NCBI GenBank assembly: GCA_964474655.1
Contig: CAYYTU010000004.1
Coordinates: 1 to 64,000 of the forward strand
Source: CAYYTU01 sp964474655
Lineage (GTDB): Bacteria; Chloroflexota; Anaerolineae; B4-G1
DNA: 64,000 nucleotides
Direction: 5' to 3'
Of the stretch, positions 50,405-58,599 are shown in pieces. The notes under the pieces were generated by a model that saw only the letters and a program-made list of their open reading frames with translations, was not told the DNA's origin and ran no database searches. The stretch's first letter is position 1; every line of letters starts with the position of its first letter. The position numbers were made by a program, and so were the translations under genes.

Positions 50405-51343
50405 ATGGTCGCGTTAGACTACCTTGTCATTGGTCACATCACGAAAGACATTGAAGCCCTGGATTCGAGGAAACGGTGGGCTGACTCCAGGGCTAAAGCC
50501 GGATCGAAGCCTCCCGCCCGCGTGACTACTTTCAAGGGGCTCGGCGGGACTGCTTTGTACGCTGCCCGAACCGCGCACGCTTTGGGATGCCGCGTCGGCG
50601 TCATCACCAGCGCCCGTCCCGAGCTCGATCTGCGGGCAACGTTGAACGAGGCGCTGGTCGTCTGCGTCCCCGCCGCCGAAACAACCATCTTCGAGAACCG
50701 CTACACCGACAGCGGTCGACGCCAGCTCCTGCACAGCGTCGCAGAAACACTGACGCCGGCTGCAGTGCCGGTCGATTGGAATCCCACCATCGTCCATCTG
50801 GGCCCGGTGGCCCGGGAGTGCGACCCGTCACTCATTGAGGCTTTCGCGGACGCCTTTCTCGGCCTCACACTCCAGGGCTGGCTGCGCCACTGGGATCAGG
50901 ACGGACACATCTATCCGCACGAGGAGGAGGCGGCGGTGGAAAAGATGCTCCCACAAGCCGACGCCGTAGTGGTGAGCGAGGAAGACGTGGACGGCGATCG
51001 GGCGATGGTTGAGCGCTACGCCTCACAGACACATCTCCTGGTCCTGACTCAGGGGGAGAGAGGCTGCACGGTCTACACCGCCGGTCAAAAGCATAACATA
51101 CCCGTCTCGCGCGTAGAAGAGGCCAATCCGACCGGTGCCGGTGACATTTTCGCCGCTGCTTTCTTCGTCAAAATGGAGCGCGGGGGAGATCCCTGGCAAG
51201 CTGCACGCTTCGCCAACTGCATTGCTTCGCGCTCAGTGACCCGTTGGGGGCCGCTGGCAAGCCCCCCCAGACACGAAGAGATCGCTCGCTGCGAGCAAAT
51301 CGCCGAAGAGAAAGCCTATGCCCCATATTTACGCACTGGCTAA
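50405..51343 (+). CDS. PfkB-family carbohydrate/nucleoside kinase
   Basis: 312 residues of the ribokinase fold. It starts DYLVIGHITKDI, has the GLGGTALYAARTAHALG substrate motif, and the C-terminal ANPTGAGDIFAAAFF with the catalytic Asp and anion hole. The usual DTxGAGD reads NPTGAGD, so the first Asp is replaced by Asn, as in several family branches. The substrate is unknown. The last 26 bases overlap parA, and the gene sits between khpB and parA in the cluster. Confidence 0.88.
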   Translation: MVALDYLVIGHITKDIEALDSRKRWADSRAKAGSKPPARVTTFKGLGGTALYAARTAHALGCRVGVITSARPELDLRATLNEALVVCVPAAETTIFENRYTDSGRRQLLHSVAETLTPAAVPVDWNPTIVHLGPVARECDPSLIEAFADAFLGLTLQGWLRHWDQDGHIYPHEEEAAVEKMLPQADAVVVSEEDVDGDRAMVERYASQTHLLVLTQGERGCTVYTAGQKHNIPVSRVEEANPTGAGDIFAAAFFVKMERGGDPWQAARFANCIASRSVTRWGPLASPPRHEEIARCEQIAEEKAYAPYLRTG

Positions 51344-52124
51344 CCAAAAAGGCGGCGTCGGTAAGACGACCACCGCGATCAACGTGGGGGCCTATCTGGC
51401 CGAATGGGGCTCGCGGGTCCTGCTGATCGACATCGACCCTCAGGCCAATGCCACATCCTCTCTCGGCATCGACAAGCGAGCAGTCTCGTCCTCCATCTAC
51501 GACGTGCTAGTGCAGGAGCTACCACTCAAGCGCATCGTGCAACCAACCGAGCAAGCGCTTCTGGACATCGCCCCCTCCACGCCAGAGCTGGCCGGAGCCA
51601 CCGTCGAGATGGTCGATCTGCCCGACCGCGAGTATCGCCTCCACCAAGCCCTGGAGGATCTGGGACCAGGTTACGACTACGTATTGATCGATTGCCCCCC
51701 CAGCCTGGGCATTCTGACGGTGAACGGCCTCACAGCGGCCCAGAGCGGCGTGATTATCCCGGTCCAATGTGAGTATCTGGCATTGGAGGGGCTTTCTCAG
51801 CTGGCGCGTACGATCCGCTTGGTGCGCCAGTCCCTCAACCCCGATCTGAAATTGCGTGGGCTGGTGATGACGATGTACGACGCGCGCACGAACCTCTCAC
51901 AACAGGTAGTCGAGGAAGCACAGCGGTACTTCCCCGATCGTGTCTTCGAGACCATCATTCCGCGCAACGTGCGGCTGAGCGAAGCGCCCAGCTTCGGCGT
52001 ACCGGTGATGGTCCACGCCCCCAGTTCGACGGGCGCCCAGGCCTACGCCGAGCTGGCCCGCGAGCTGGTAGATAGCGAAGAAGCATCCCAGCATCAACAC
52101 GAGGGGCAACATGTCGCCACGTAA
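51318..52124 (+). CDS. parA: Chromosome partitioning ATPase ParA/Soj
   Basis: 268 residues. The deviant Walker A ANQKGGVGKTTTAINVG (about 8-24) carries both lysines. Walker A' VLLIDIDPQANATSSLG and Walker B-type VLIDCPPSLGILTVNGL are present. It binds DNA nonspecifically and moves ParB-parS complexes. It lies on the 3' side of the pfkB gene with 26 bases of overlap and overlaps parB by 14 bases. Confidence 0.96.
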   Translation: MPHIYALANQKGGVGKTTTAINVGAYLAEWGSRVLLIDIDPQANATSSLGIDKRAVSSSIYDVLVQELPLKRIVQPTEQALLDIAPSTPELAGATVEMVDLPDREYRLHQALEDLGPGYDYVLIDCPPSLGILTVNGLTAAQSGVIIPVQCEYLALEGLSQLARTIRLVRQSLNPDLKLRGLVMTMYDARTNLSQQVVEEAQRYFPDRVFETIIPRNVRLSEAPSFGVPVMVHAPSSTGAQAYAELARELVDSEEASQHQHEGQHVAT

Positions 52125-52968
52125 GAGAGGTTTGGGTAGAGGGCTGGAGTCACTGATCCCCGCCGAGGACGGCGAGACGTCTCGTGGTGTGTTGGAGGTC
52201 GCTCTTGCCTCGATCGCGCCTAACCCCCACCAGCCGCGTTCCCCGATTCGAGAACAGGATCTGCTCGAGCTGGCGGCCTCGATCGAGGAGCATGGCATCA
52301 TACAGCCCCTCGTAGTCACCGAGGCGCCCGATGGCTACCAATTGATCGCTGGCGAACGACGTTGGCGAGCGGCGCGGGTAGCCGGTCTATCCACCGTGCC
52401 AGTGCTGGTGAAAGACGTCGCCCCCAGCGAGATGTTGGAGCTGGCCCTGGTGGAGAACCTCCAGCGCTCTGACCTCAACCCGCTGGAGGAGGCGATGGCC
52501 TACGAGCAGCTCGCTGACGAGTTTGGCCTCACGCAGAAGGAGATCGCGCAACGGGTGAGCAAAAGCCGCACGGCGATCACCAACACGCTGCGCCTTCTGA
52601 AGGCGGCCCGGCCCGTGCGCGAGGCCTTGCTGGAAGAGAGAATCAGCGAGGGACACGCACGGGCAATCCTGGGCCTGGAACAGCCGGAGGCCCAGGCGGC
52701 AGCGCTCAAGACGGTGCTCAAACGAAACCTGAACGTGCGCCAGACGGAGGCGCTGGTCCGTAAACTTCTGGGCCGCCAGCAGGAGAAGCAGAAACGCACC
52801 CCCCAGCGCTCGCCGGAGGTTGAAGCGCTGGAGAACCGCTTCCGCGAGTCACTGGGCACCAAGGTGCGACTAAAGCGAAAGGATAAGGGCGGACGGCTGG
52901 TCATCTACTTTTATTCCGACGAGGAGTTAGAAGCGCTTTACGACCAGATTGTTGGCGATGAGCTATGA
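52111..52968 (+). CDS. parB: Chromosome partitioning protein ParB/Spo0J
   Basis: 285 residues. It starts with the ParA-stimulating basic end (RGLGRGLESLIP). The CTPase/clamp domain has NPHQPR and GIIQPLVV, GERRWRAARVAG and the ENLQRSDLNPLEEA motif. The helix-turn-helix follows (LTQKEIAQRVSKSRTAITNTLRL). The C-terminal dimer part ends near 285. A matching parS site (TGTTTCACGTGAAACA type) was not seen in this window. Confidence 0.96.
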   Translation: MSPRKRGLGRGLESLIPAEDGETSRGVLEVALASIAPNPHQPRSPIREQDLLELAASIEEHGIIQPLVVTEAPDGYQLIAGERRWRAARVAGLSTVPVLVKDVAPSEMLELALVENLQRSDLNPLEEAMAYEQLADEFGLTQKEIAQRVSKSRTAITNTLRLLKAARPVREALLEERISEGHARAILGLEQPEAQAAALKTVLKRNLNVRQTEALVRKLLGRQQEKQKRTPQRSPEVEALENRFRESLGTKVRLKRKDKGGRLVIYFYSDEELEALYDQIVGDEL

Positions 52969-52985
52969 GTGGAGGAGAGAATCTG

Positions 52986-53381
52986 ATGGAGAAGATCAAG
53001 CGCTACGAGGACGTCGTCGCCGCTATTCAAGAACGGTCGCGGGAGGGGAAGCTGCGTTGCGGCAACGCCTTCCGCGTCGCGGAGGAATTGAACGTGACGC
53101 CGCTGGACGTGGGAAGAGCTGCCGACGCGATCGACGTTCGGCTCAGCCATTGTCAGCTGGGGTTGTTCGGCTACAACGGCGAGGAACGCATCATCCAGCC
53201 AGCCGAGGAAGTGCCTGCGGAGGTAGAGCAGGCTATCGACGAGGGATTGGTGCTGGGACGCCTGCCGTGCGCTGTAGCGTGGGCCATAGCCCAGCGGTTC
53301 GACCTGCGCAAGCCGGATGTAGCCAACGTCGCCGAGCGGCTCGACATTCACATCGGACAGTGCCAGCTGGGCGCGTTCTGA
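52986..53381 (+). CDS. Small duplicated-domain protein with CQLG motifs, unknown function
   Basis: 131 residues made of two related halves. Half 1 (about 15-65) reads LRCGNAFRVAEELNVTPLDV then VRLSHCQLGLFGY. Half 2 (about 80-131) reads LPCAVAWAIAQRFDLRKPDV then IHIGQCQLGAF. Each half thus has a helix-turn-helix-like segment and two cysteines in the same places, the second in a CQLG motif, so a metal site or disulfide is possible. GGAGGAG stands 8 bases before this ATG. It follows parB by 17 bases. It is not assigned to a named family here. Confidence 0.75.
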   Translation: MEKIKRYEDVVAAIQERSREGKLRCGNAFRVAEELNVTPLDVGRAADAIDVRLSHCQLGLFGYNGEERIIQPAEEVPAEVEQAIDEGLVLGRLPCAVAWAIAQRFDLRKPDVANVAERLDIHIGQCQLGAF

Positions 53382-53409
53382 GCGACGCCGGAAGCGGGAA
53401 AAACGGATG

Positions 53410-53444
53410 CCGGGTGCCACAATGGCCCGGCTTTGTGCTTTTTA
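53410..53444 (+). terminator. Terminator after the par cluster
   Basis: GCCGGG (53410-53415), loop of 11, CCCGGC (53427-53432), then TTTGTGCTTTTT. It lies directly before the UDG ribosome-binding site, so the UDG gene may be partly uncoupled from the par operon. Confidence 0.65.
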
Positions 53445-53458
53445 TAAGAGGAGAAGCG

Positions 53459-54037
53459 ATGCCCACCACAGGGAGAGATGACCGCCGCGCTGCGTTGGGA
53501 CAGATTGCGGAGGAAATCCGACGATGTACGCTCTGCAAGCTGCATCAGGAGCGCACACAGGCGGTACCCGGTACAGGGCCGGCCGACGCCGACATCTTCT
53601 TCCTGGGCGAGGGGCCCGGCGCCAAAGAGGATGAGGAAGGCCGCCCCTTTGTCGGCGCGTCGGGCTCGTTCCTGGATGAGCTGCTGGCGAGCATTGAGAT
53701 GGACCGCGAGAAAGTTTTTATCACCAACGTGGTCAAGTGCCGCCCACCGGGCAATCGGGATCCGCATGTGGCCGAGGTGCGCGCATGCACCGCCTATCTG
53801 AACCGTCAGCTGAGCATCATCCAACCCCAGTTGATCGTCACGCTGGGACGCTTCGCAATGAACACCTTCTTCTCCGACGGGCGTATTTCAGAGATTCACG
53901 GTCAGCCTCGGCGCATGGATGATATGCTCTATCTGCCGCTCTACCATCCGGCGGCGGCGCTCTACCGTGGTTCGCTGCGGGGTGTGGTCAAGGAGGACTT
54001 TCAGCGCATCCCAGAGCTGCTAGAAGCGGTTTCTTGA
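53459..54037 (+). CDS. Uracil-DNA glycosylase, family 4 (Fe-S type)
   Basis: 192 residues. The four iron-sulfur ligands are Cys in RRCTLCKLH (about 22-25), VVKCRPPGNRDP and VRACTAYL. The active-site motif GEGPGAKEDEEGRPFVG (about 51-67) and the late motif YHPAAALY (His) are present. It removes uracil from DNA to start base excision repair. It begins after AGAGGAGAAGCG. It is convergent with the HypA-like gene, with no spare bases between them. Confidence 0.93.
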   Translation: MPTTGRDDRRAALGQIAEEIRRCTLCKLHQERTQAVPGTGPADADIFFLGEGPGAKEDEEGRPFVGASGSFLDELLASIEMDREKVFITNVVKCRPPGNRDPHVAEVRACTAYLNRQLSIIQPQLIVTLGRFAMNTFFSDGRISEIHGQPRRMDDMLYLPLYHPAAALYRGSLRGVVKEDFQRIPELLEAVS

Positions 54038-54388
54038 TCAGGCGGTCTCAATCCGATCCAGCGCAAACGGGATGTCGCTGGGGATCGCCAGAGCCTCATG
54101 GCCGCAGTTGGGGCAGGTGGCGGCCTCCTCGTCGCTCTCGAAGCGCAGCCCACAGCAATTCCAGCAGATGAATCGATGCGGCCCAGCTTCGATGACGATC
54201 TCGGCATCCTCAGCCGGTGTGCCTGCGCTCACCTCCTGCAGTAAGCATCGTAAGTCGTCCTCTTCTCCTTGAGACCAGCCATAGATCACAAAATCGAGCG
54301 CTGTGATTCGCCTGGCGTCCTGGGAGCGCGCCTGCGCCAGGGCCTGATTGAGCAGCGCTTCTACTTTTTCCTCTTTGCTGATTGCCAA
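54038..54388 (-). CDS. HypA-like zinc ribbon protein
   Basis: 116 residues. The C-terminal half has two CxxC knuckles, FICWNCCGLRFES and ATCPNCGHEAL, arranged as in the nickel-hydrogenase maturation protein HypA/HybF. The N-terminal half is a helix-strand domain (EALLNQALAQARSQDARRIT). However, the N-terminal Met-His-Glu that binds nickel in HypA is absent; the protein starts MAISKEE (TTG start). It may be a HypA relative with another task. No hydrogenase genes are nearby. Confidence 0.75.
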   Translation of the reverse strand: MAISKEEKVEALLNQALAQARSQDARRITALDFVIYGWSQGEEDDLRCLLQEVSAGTPAEDAEIVIEAGPHRFICWNCCGLRFESDEEAATCPNCGHEALAIPSDIPFALDRIETA

Positions 54389-54422
54389 TCACGTCTCCTT
54401 CCAGATCATCCGTCGAGCGAGG

Positions 54423-55484
54423 CTACCATTCCACGGTGCAGCCCAGCCCCGGCACGTCGGTGGCGATAAGCCAACCCTCCTCCAAGCGGAAGCCCGGCAC
54501 GGTCGGATCGCCGATCAGATCGAAGTGACCGTCGAGGTCGCCGTATTGGACGTTGGGGCTGCTGAGTGCAAAACTCAGCCCGGCCGCGATGAGCAGCGCC
54601 GGCTCGTTGACGCAGCTGACCATCGTGGACATCCGGGCTGTGCGGGCGATGGTGTCAATCTGACGGGCGCAACGCAAACCGCCACAGGCTGCGAGTTTGA
54701 CGCTCATCCCATCGGCGGCCCGCTGCGCCGCGACCTCCAGGGCCGAAGGCGGTTGTAACACGCTCTCGTCGGCCAAAATCGGCACCGGGCTGCGCCGGGT
54801 GACGTCGCGCAGGGCCTCCAGGTCATCGGCCGGGGTGGGTTGCTCCAGCATCTCCAGCTTCCCGGCCAGGGCGCGGGCCACGTCCAACGCTTGCTGGACG
54901 GTGTAACCCTGGTCGGCGTCCAGGCGCAAGGTGAGGCGCGGCAACGCATCGCGGATGGCCCGCACACGTCGCACGTCCTGTTCTGGGTCGAGCCCGCCCT
55001 TGATTTTGAGGATGCGGAAGCCCTGTCGGGCGCGGTCTTGCGCCCTTATGACGGATTCCTTCACCGAAGCAATACCAATCGTGATCGAGGTCTGTATCCG
55101 GTGACGGTATCCCCCCAAAATCCGATGGAGCGGCATACCAGCGGATAGGCCCAACAAATCGTGAAACGCAAGATCGAAGGCACAGAGCGCTGAGGGCGCC
55201 CCGGTGGTCAATTGGGCTAGCTCGTCGAGGGCATATTCAGTATTCAGGGGATTCAGATCAAGCGCGCGGTTCGCGCAGGACTGGCATGCCGCGACGACCT
55301 TCTCCTTCGTCTCACCGGTGATGGCCGGGTCGAAGGCCGCACACCCCCAGGCCACTTTTCCATCGGAGGTCTCAATCCGGATGAAGACCACTGTCACACT
55401 GTCGATCTCGGAATGGTAGGCTGTGCGGTAAGGCACGCGCAGCGACAATTCCATCGGCGTGATTTCTACGTCTGTGATTTGCAT
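54423..55484 (-). CDS. Enolase-superfamily enzyme, dipeptide epimerase-like
   Basis: 353 residues of the mandelate racemase/muconate lactonizing subgroup. The catalytic KxK is in ILKIKGG (about 160-166), metal ligands are Asp in RLDADQGY, Glu in LEQPTP and Asp in ILADES, and the general base Lys is in SVKLAACGG. This set matches L-Ala-D/L-Glu type dipeptide epimerases, which recycle murein peptides. The final specificity residues cannot be judged by eye. An ideal AAGGAGG stands 4 bases before the ATG. Confidence 0.88.
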   Translation of the reverse strand: MQITDVEITPMELSLRVPYRTAYHSEIDSVTVVFIRIETSDGKVAWGCAAFDPAITGETKEKVVAACQSCANRALDLNPLNTEYALDELAQLTTGAPSALCAFDLAFHDLLGLSAGMPLHRILGGYRHRIQTSITIGIASVKESVIRAQDRARQGFRILKIKGGLDPEQDVRRVRAIRDALPRLTLRLDADQGYTVQQALDVARALAGKLEMLEQPTPADDLEALRDVTRRSPVPILADESVLQPPSALEVAAQRAADGMSVKLAACGGLRCARQIDTIARTARMSTMVSCVNEPALLIAAGLSFALSSPNVQYGDLDGHFDLIGDPTVPGFRLEEGWLIATDVPGLGCTVEW

Positions 55485-55557
55485 TCAACCTCCTTGCCAT
55501 AACTTTTAAGCGCTCTACCGTCAGAGGATAGCACCAATTGGGATCTGCGACAAGCTG

Positions 55558-57048
55558 TTACCGCCGCTCCACGGTGATTATTGAGGGCACGGTGGTGTGG
55601 GAATCGAGTTTAAGCTCAACCACACCGGCATTCAGCCAGAGCCCTGTGGAGGAGCCGCCGTCTAGGTTGAGCGCGACGTCGATATCCAGCGCCAGGTCAG
55701 GCCGGGCCAGGAATACGGCCAGCGCGTGGAGGCTGAGCGTGCCACGCGGCGCGACGATTAAGAGGACGTTCCCCGCACAATCCTGAGCCACAACGGTACG
55801 CCGTGCCGTGGCACCGTCATCGGCGTCGGCGGGAAAGCCCATCTCGCCGCCGGGCTTGACCAGCACGGGGAAGGAGACCAGCGCCTCCGACAACGGTTCG
55901 GCGGGGTTGTAAGATCGCTCGCGCAACCAACGCACACTGACTTGCTGATCAGCTGTGACGGCGAACATGCCCGCAAAGTCGCCAAAGGGCTCCCCGTAGC
56001 GCTGCCCGCCGCTGATGAGCAGCCCTAACGTCTCTTTCCCCCGCTCATTTTCCGGGGCGAAATAGCCGCCGTTAACCACCAGCAAAGCCGAGGTGGTCTC
56101 GGCCCACGCCAAGACCGAACGCGGTTCGCTGGGGTTGTAGCGAACGCGAAAGTGTACTTGAGACGGGTCCAGCCGCAAGATACGAAGCCGCTCCACATGC
56201 TGCTCCTGGGGATCGCTGCTTTCGGCGCTGACGTCGAGTTCACGATATTCGACCCCCGCCTCCAACGCCTGCCAGCCGGTGTCCGGAAGCGACGGCGCCT
56301 CGTAATCATCATGGGCCAGGAGCGTCAGACGGTCGCTGTGGAACCTTACGGCCTCCACGCCGGCCTCGCCGGGCAGGGGGCCGACGATAGCCAAGTCACG
56401 CATCGCCCGCTCGACGTGGAGATCGACGGGGAGAAGTGATCGCACCAGGGTGCGTTCATCGGGCAGGGCGTAAAACGTCTCATCCAGCACAATAGCTTCC
56501 AGATGGAGATCGAGCCCCGCTGCCTCTTGAGTCAACAAAACCCCCATCCGCCGCCAGCGCAGGCCTAAATTGACGTCGGCGTAGAGAACCAGGCCGCCCG
56601 GTTGGAGATCAACCGTCAAATCGCGAAACCGGCTTGCTGTGCTTTCGGGGAGCCCCTCGCGGCGCCAAAGCTCGTTGAGGCGCGTCTCGGACAGTGTGAA
56701 CAGATAGGTGCTTTGTCCCTGGGCCTGGCTTTCGTAAGCGCCAGCGTTGACCATCGCGGTGCGACCAAGGGCCGTCACGCCGTCCGTCGTACCATCCAGA
56801 CGAAGTGGCGCGGTGAGCCAGGTCGGCAGGAGCAACTCTACTTGATCAAGGGATGGAGCATCCAACATCAACGGGGCTAACGGCGGGGGCAACACACCTT
56901 CGAAGCTTTCCACACGTTCAAGGTTCAGGACGCCAATCAATAGGCGAGGGGCAGCGTTGAGGCCCAGCAGCACGAAGGCCATGCAAAGTGACAGTGGTAA
57001 CCCAACCACCAGGATGGCGGTCAGGATCTTACGGCGTCGTTCTGGCAT
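55558..57048 (-). CDS. Phosphodiester glycosidase (NAGPA/DUF2233)-domain protein
   Basis: 496 residues. One N-terminal transmembrane helix (about 10-32). A long beta-rich stalk region (about 40-285) of no clear family precedes the NAGPA domain (about 285-496), with VVNGGYFAPENE, GMFAVTADQQVSVRW, DCAGNVLLIVAPRG and ALNLDGGSSTGLW, the last two holding the active-site core. Members cleave N-acetylglucosamine phosphodiesters or act on spore and envelope glycans. The preferred ATG 57048 starts MPERRRK; the ribosome-binding site is weak. Confidence 0.84.
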   Translation of the reverse strand: MPERRRKILTAILVVGLPLSLCMAFVLLGLNAAPRLLIGVLNLERVESFEGVLPPPLAPLMLDAPSLDQVELLLPTWLTAPLRLDGTTDGVTALGRTAMVNAGAYESQAQGQSTYLFTLSETRLNELWRREGLPESTASRFRDLTVDLQPGGLVLYADVNLGLRWRRMGVLLTQEAAGLDLHLEAIVLDETFYALPDERTLVRSLLPVDLHVERAMRDLAIVGPLPGEAGVEAVRFHSDRLTLLAHDDYEAPSLPDTGWQALEAGVEYRELDVSAESSDPQEQHVERLRILRLDPSQVHFRVRYNPSEPRSVLAWAETTSALLVVNGGYFAPENERGKETLGLLISGGQRYGEPFGDFAGMFAVTADQQVSVRWLRERSYNPAEPLSEALVSFPVLVKPGGEMGFPADADDGATARRTVVAQDCAGNVLLIVAPRGTLSLHALAVFLARPDLALDIDVALNLDGGSSTGLWLNAGVVELKLDSHTTVPSIITVERR

Positions 57049-57301
57049 CAGCACCCGATTCTCGCTTGAAAGGCAAGACGTCTTGGCATGGGGAGGTAAT
57101 CTATCACAATGGGGAGGATCTGGCAAATCAGGATTTTCGAAGCGGATCGTCTGCGAAGGCGCCCTCAGTGCTACAGAGTGTGCTCAGATGCGAACAAGGC
57201 AAACAAAGCTGGGGTTGATACGCTCGGTAGACGCGCCTGTCGGCAATCTAATGCGTCTAGGGTGCTTGGGAACTGTTTCGTTTGCCCAGTCATAGGTAAC
57301 G
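57049..57301. other. Gap with an inverted family A repeat
   Basis: 57199-57286 is family A copy 3 in inverse orientation: ends GGCAAACAAAGC and GTTTCGTTTGCC, inner GGGGTTGATACGCTCG and GGCAATCTAATGCGTCT shared with copies 1 and 2. Similarity to the extension of those copies reaches back to about 57150. No gene is seen. Confidence 0.6.
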
Positions 57302-57335
57302 AAAAACCGCACGGTCTGCGGATAAACCGTGCGGT
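57302..57335 (-). terminator. Terminator of cold-shock gene 2
   Basis: Minus strand: ACCGCACGGT (57326-57335) pairs with ACCGTGCGGT (57306-57315) around 10 nt, then TTTTC. The stem is a perfect 10 bp. Confidence 0.85.
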
Positions 57336-57365
57336 CGTCTATCGTCCCTTAAACGAGGCGGGTGT

Positions 57366-57698
57366 TTAGAACCAGCCGACGTCTTCTTCTAGAGACTTCA
57401 CCTTGGCAGCGCGTGGGCCTTTGTCGCTCTGCTCAATGGAGAACTCAACGCGATCTCCTTCATTCAGGGAACGGAAGCCGCCCCCTTCAATAGCTGAGTA
57501 GTGAACGAATACGTCTTCACCGTTATCACGGGAGATGAAGCCGTAGCCCTTGGGATTACTGAACCACTTGACTGTCCCGGTTATGCGGTCGCTTTCTTCG
57601 GTCGTTTCTTCTTCGACTTCTGCCTCGACCACGGTTTCTTCTTCGGCTTCTGCCTGGACTTCCATCTCTACATTTTCTTGTTCTTCTGTTTCAAACAT
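57366..57698 (-). CDS. Cold-shock domain protein with acidic N-terminal extension
   Basis: 110 residues. The first 37 are almost only Glu, Val, Ala and Thr (net strongly negative). The cold-shock domain follows with TGTVKWFSNPKGYGFISRD and VFVHYSAIEGGGFRSL, RNP motifs intact. The acid arm could shield the RNA surface or bind a partner. AAGGAG precedes the ATG at normal distance. It has its own promoter, a 135-nt leader with the RNA element shared with the first cold-shock gene, and a strong terminator. Confidence 0.93.
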   Translation of the reverse strand: MFETEEQENVEMEVQAEAEEETVVEAEVEEETTEESDRITGTVKWFSNPKGYGFISRDNGEDVFVHYSAIEGGGFRSLNEGDRVEFSIEQSDKGPRAAKVKSLEEDVGWF

Positions 57699-57766
57699 TC
57701 TAGCTTTTTGCTCCTTTATTCTGCTAACTTAAGTATACATCTTACAGAGAGCGAGCCGAAATAAAA

Positions 57767-57799
57767 AGACCACCCAGCATCCGCAAGCCCAGGTAGCCT
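57767..57799 (-). promoter_or_regulatory. Conserved leader RNA hairpin of cold-shock gene 2
   Basis: Reading the minus strand, AGGCTACC (57792-57799) pairs with GGTGGTCT (57767-57774) around a 17-nt loop beginning TGGGCTTG. It shares GCTACCTGGGCTTG and the position in the leader with the element at 32893-32928. Confidence 0.65.
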
Positions 57800-57840
57800 C
57801 CAATTTGTTCGACTACAGCTCACTTCATACTACGAATAAC

Positions 57841-57868
57841 ATGATAACAGGTTTGGAATAAAAGTCAA
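57841..57868 (-). promoter_or_regulatory. Promoter of cold-shock gene 2
   Basis: Minus strand: TTGACT (57863-57868), 16 bp, TATCAT (57841-57846). The start point is expected near 57834. The stretch between it and 58008 shows no gene. Confidence 0.6.
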
Positions 57869-58007
57869 ATGAGGAAGAGGGAGTCGTAGCAGGGTCCACA
57901 ATCTCCTGGAGGCCCAGCAGGCTATCTGTGATGGAAAACCGCATCTCTATATGCGCGTGACGATGTAGGGGTGCTTTCCGTAGCCGACGACTTCTTTGCC
58001 GCGGATG

Positions 58008-58433
58008 TCACCAGACTTCAGGGGGTGGGGTGTATTGCCTTCGTCGCTTCTTCCGACCATGACGACGCTTATTTTCCAGCCGCCTGCGCTCCGAGGCTGC
58101 GGTGGGCTTCGTCCGCCGGCGCGTCTTGGGCTTCTGCGATGCTCTTCGGATCATAGCCACCAATCGATCCAGCGCGGCCTGCCGATTGCGAGTCTGTGAG
58201 CGATGATTGCTGGCTTCAATGAGCAACTCACCTTCCTTGGTCATTCGATTCCCGGCGAGGTTGACCAGCCGATCTCGGACCCGCTCAGGCAAGCCAGCGT
58301 TGGTCACGTCGAAGCGCAGCTGGACTGCAGTGGCCGCGGTGTTGACTTTCTGGCCGCCCGGACCTGAAGAGCGCGTGAAGTTGACGTCGATGGCGCTTTC
58401 GTCGATGCTGACGTTGTGAGTGATCTGAATCAT
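58008..58433 (-). CDS. arfB: Alternative ribosome-rescue factor ArfB-like (GGQ protein)
   Basis: 141 residues. It carries the GGQ catalytic motif in FTRSSGPGGQKVNTAATAV (about 20-38) and lacks the stop-codon-reading domain of RF1/RF2. The C-terminal 40 residues are very basic (RRRTKPTAASERRRLENKRR and on), as needed to enter the empty mRNA channel of a stalled ribosome. It would free ribosomes on mRNAs without stop codon. AGGA precedes the two possible ATGs (58436, 58433). Confidence 0.9.
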   Translation of the reverse strand: MIQITHNVSIDESAIDVNFTRSSGPGGQKVNTAATAVQLRFDVTNAGLPERVRDRLVNLAGNRMTKEGELLIEASNHRSQTRNRQAALDRLVAMIRRASQKPKTRRRTKPTAASERRRLENKRRHGRKKRRRQYTPPPEVW

Positions 58434-58599
58434 CATTCCTTGCCCTGTCTATTTGTTAGTCCCGAAATATGGTAACACGCTCGAATGGAACGTCAAACTG
58501 GTCCGTACTGCACAGGATCGGTTCACCCCGATCCCTCAATGTGATAGCATCCTCTCCACGTAAGCCCACGGGGGGAGCAGATTTTCCCAGCGCTTTCTC

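Noticed and set aside
51318..53000. parS sites (TGTTTCACGTGAAACA type) around parAB
   Set aside because: Several CACGTG cores occur in coding sequence of the window but none has the required flanks.
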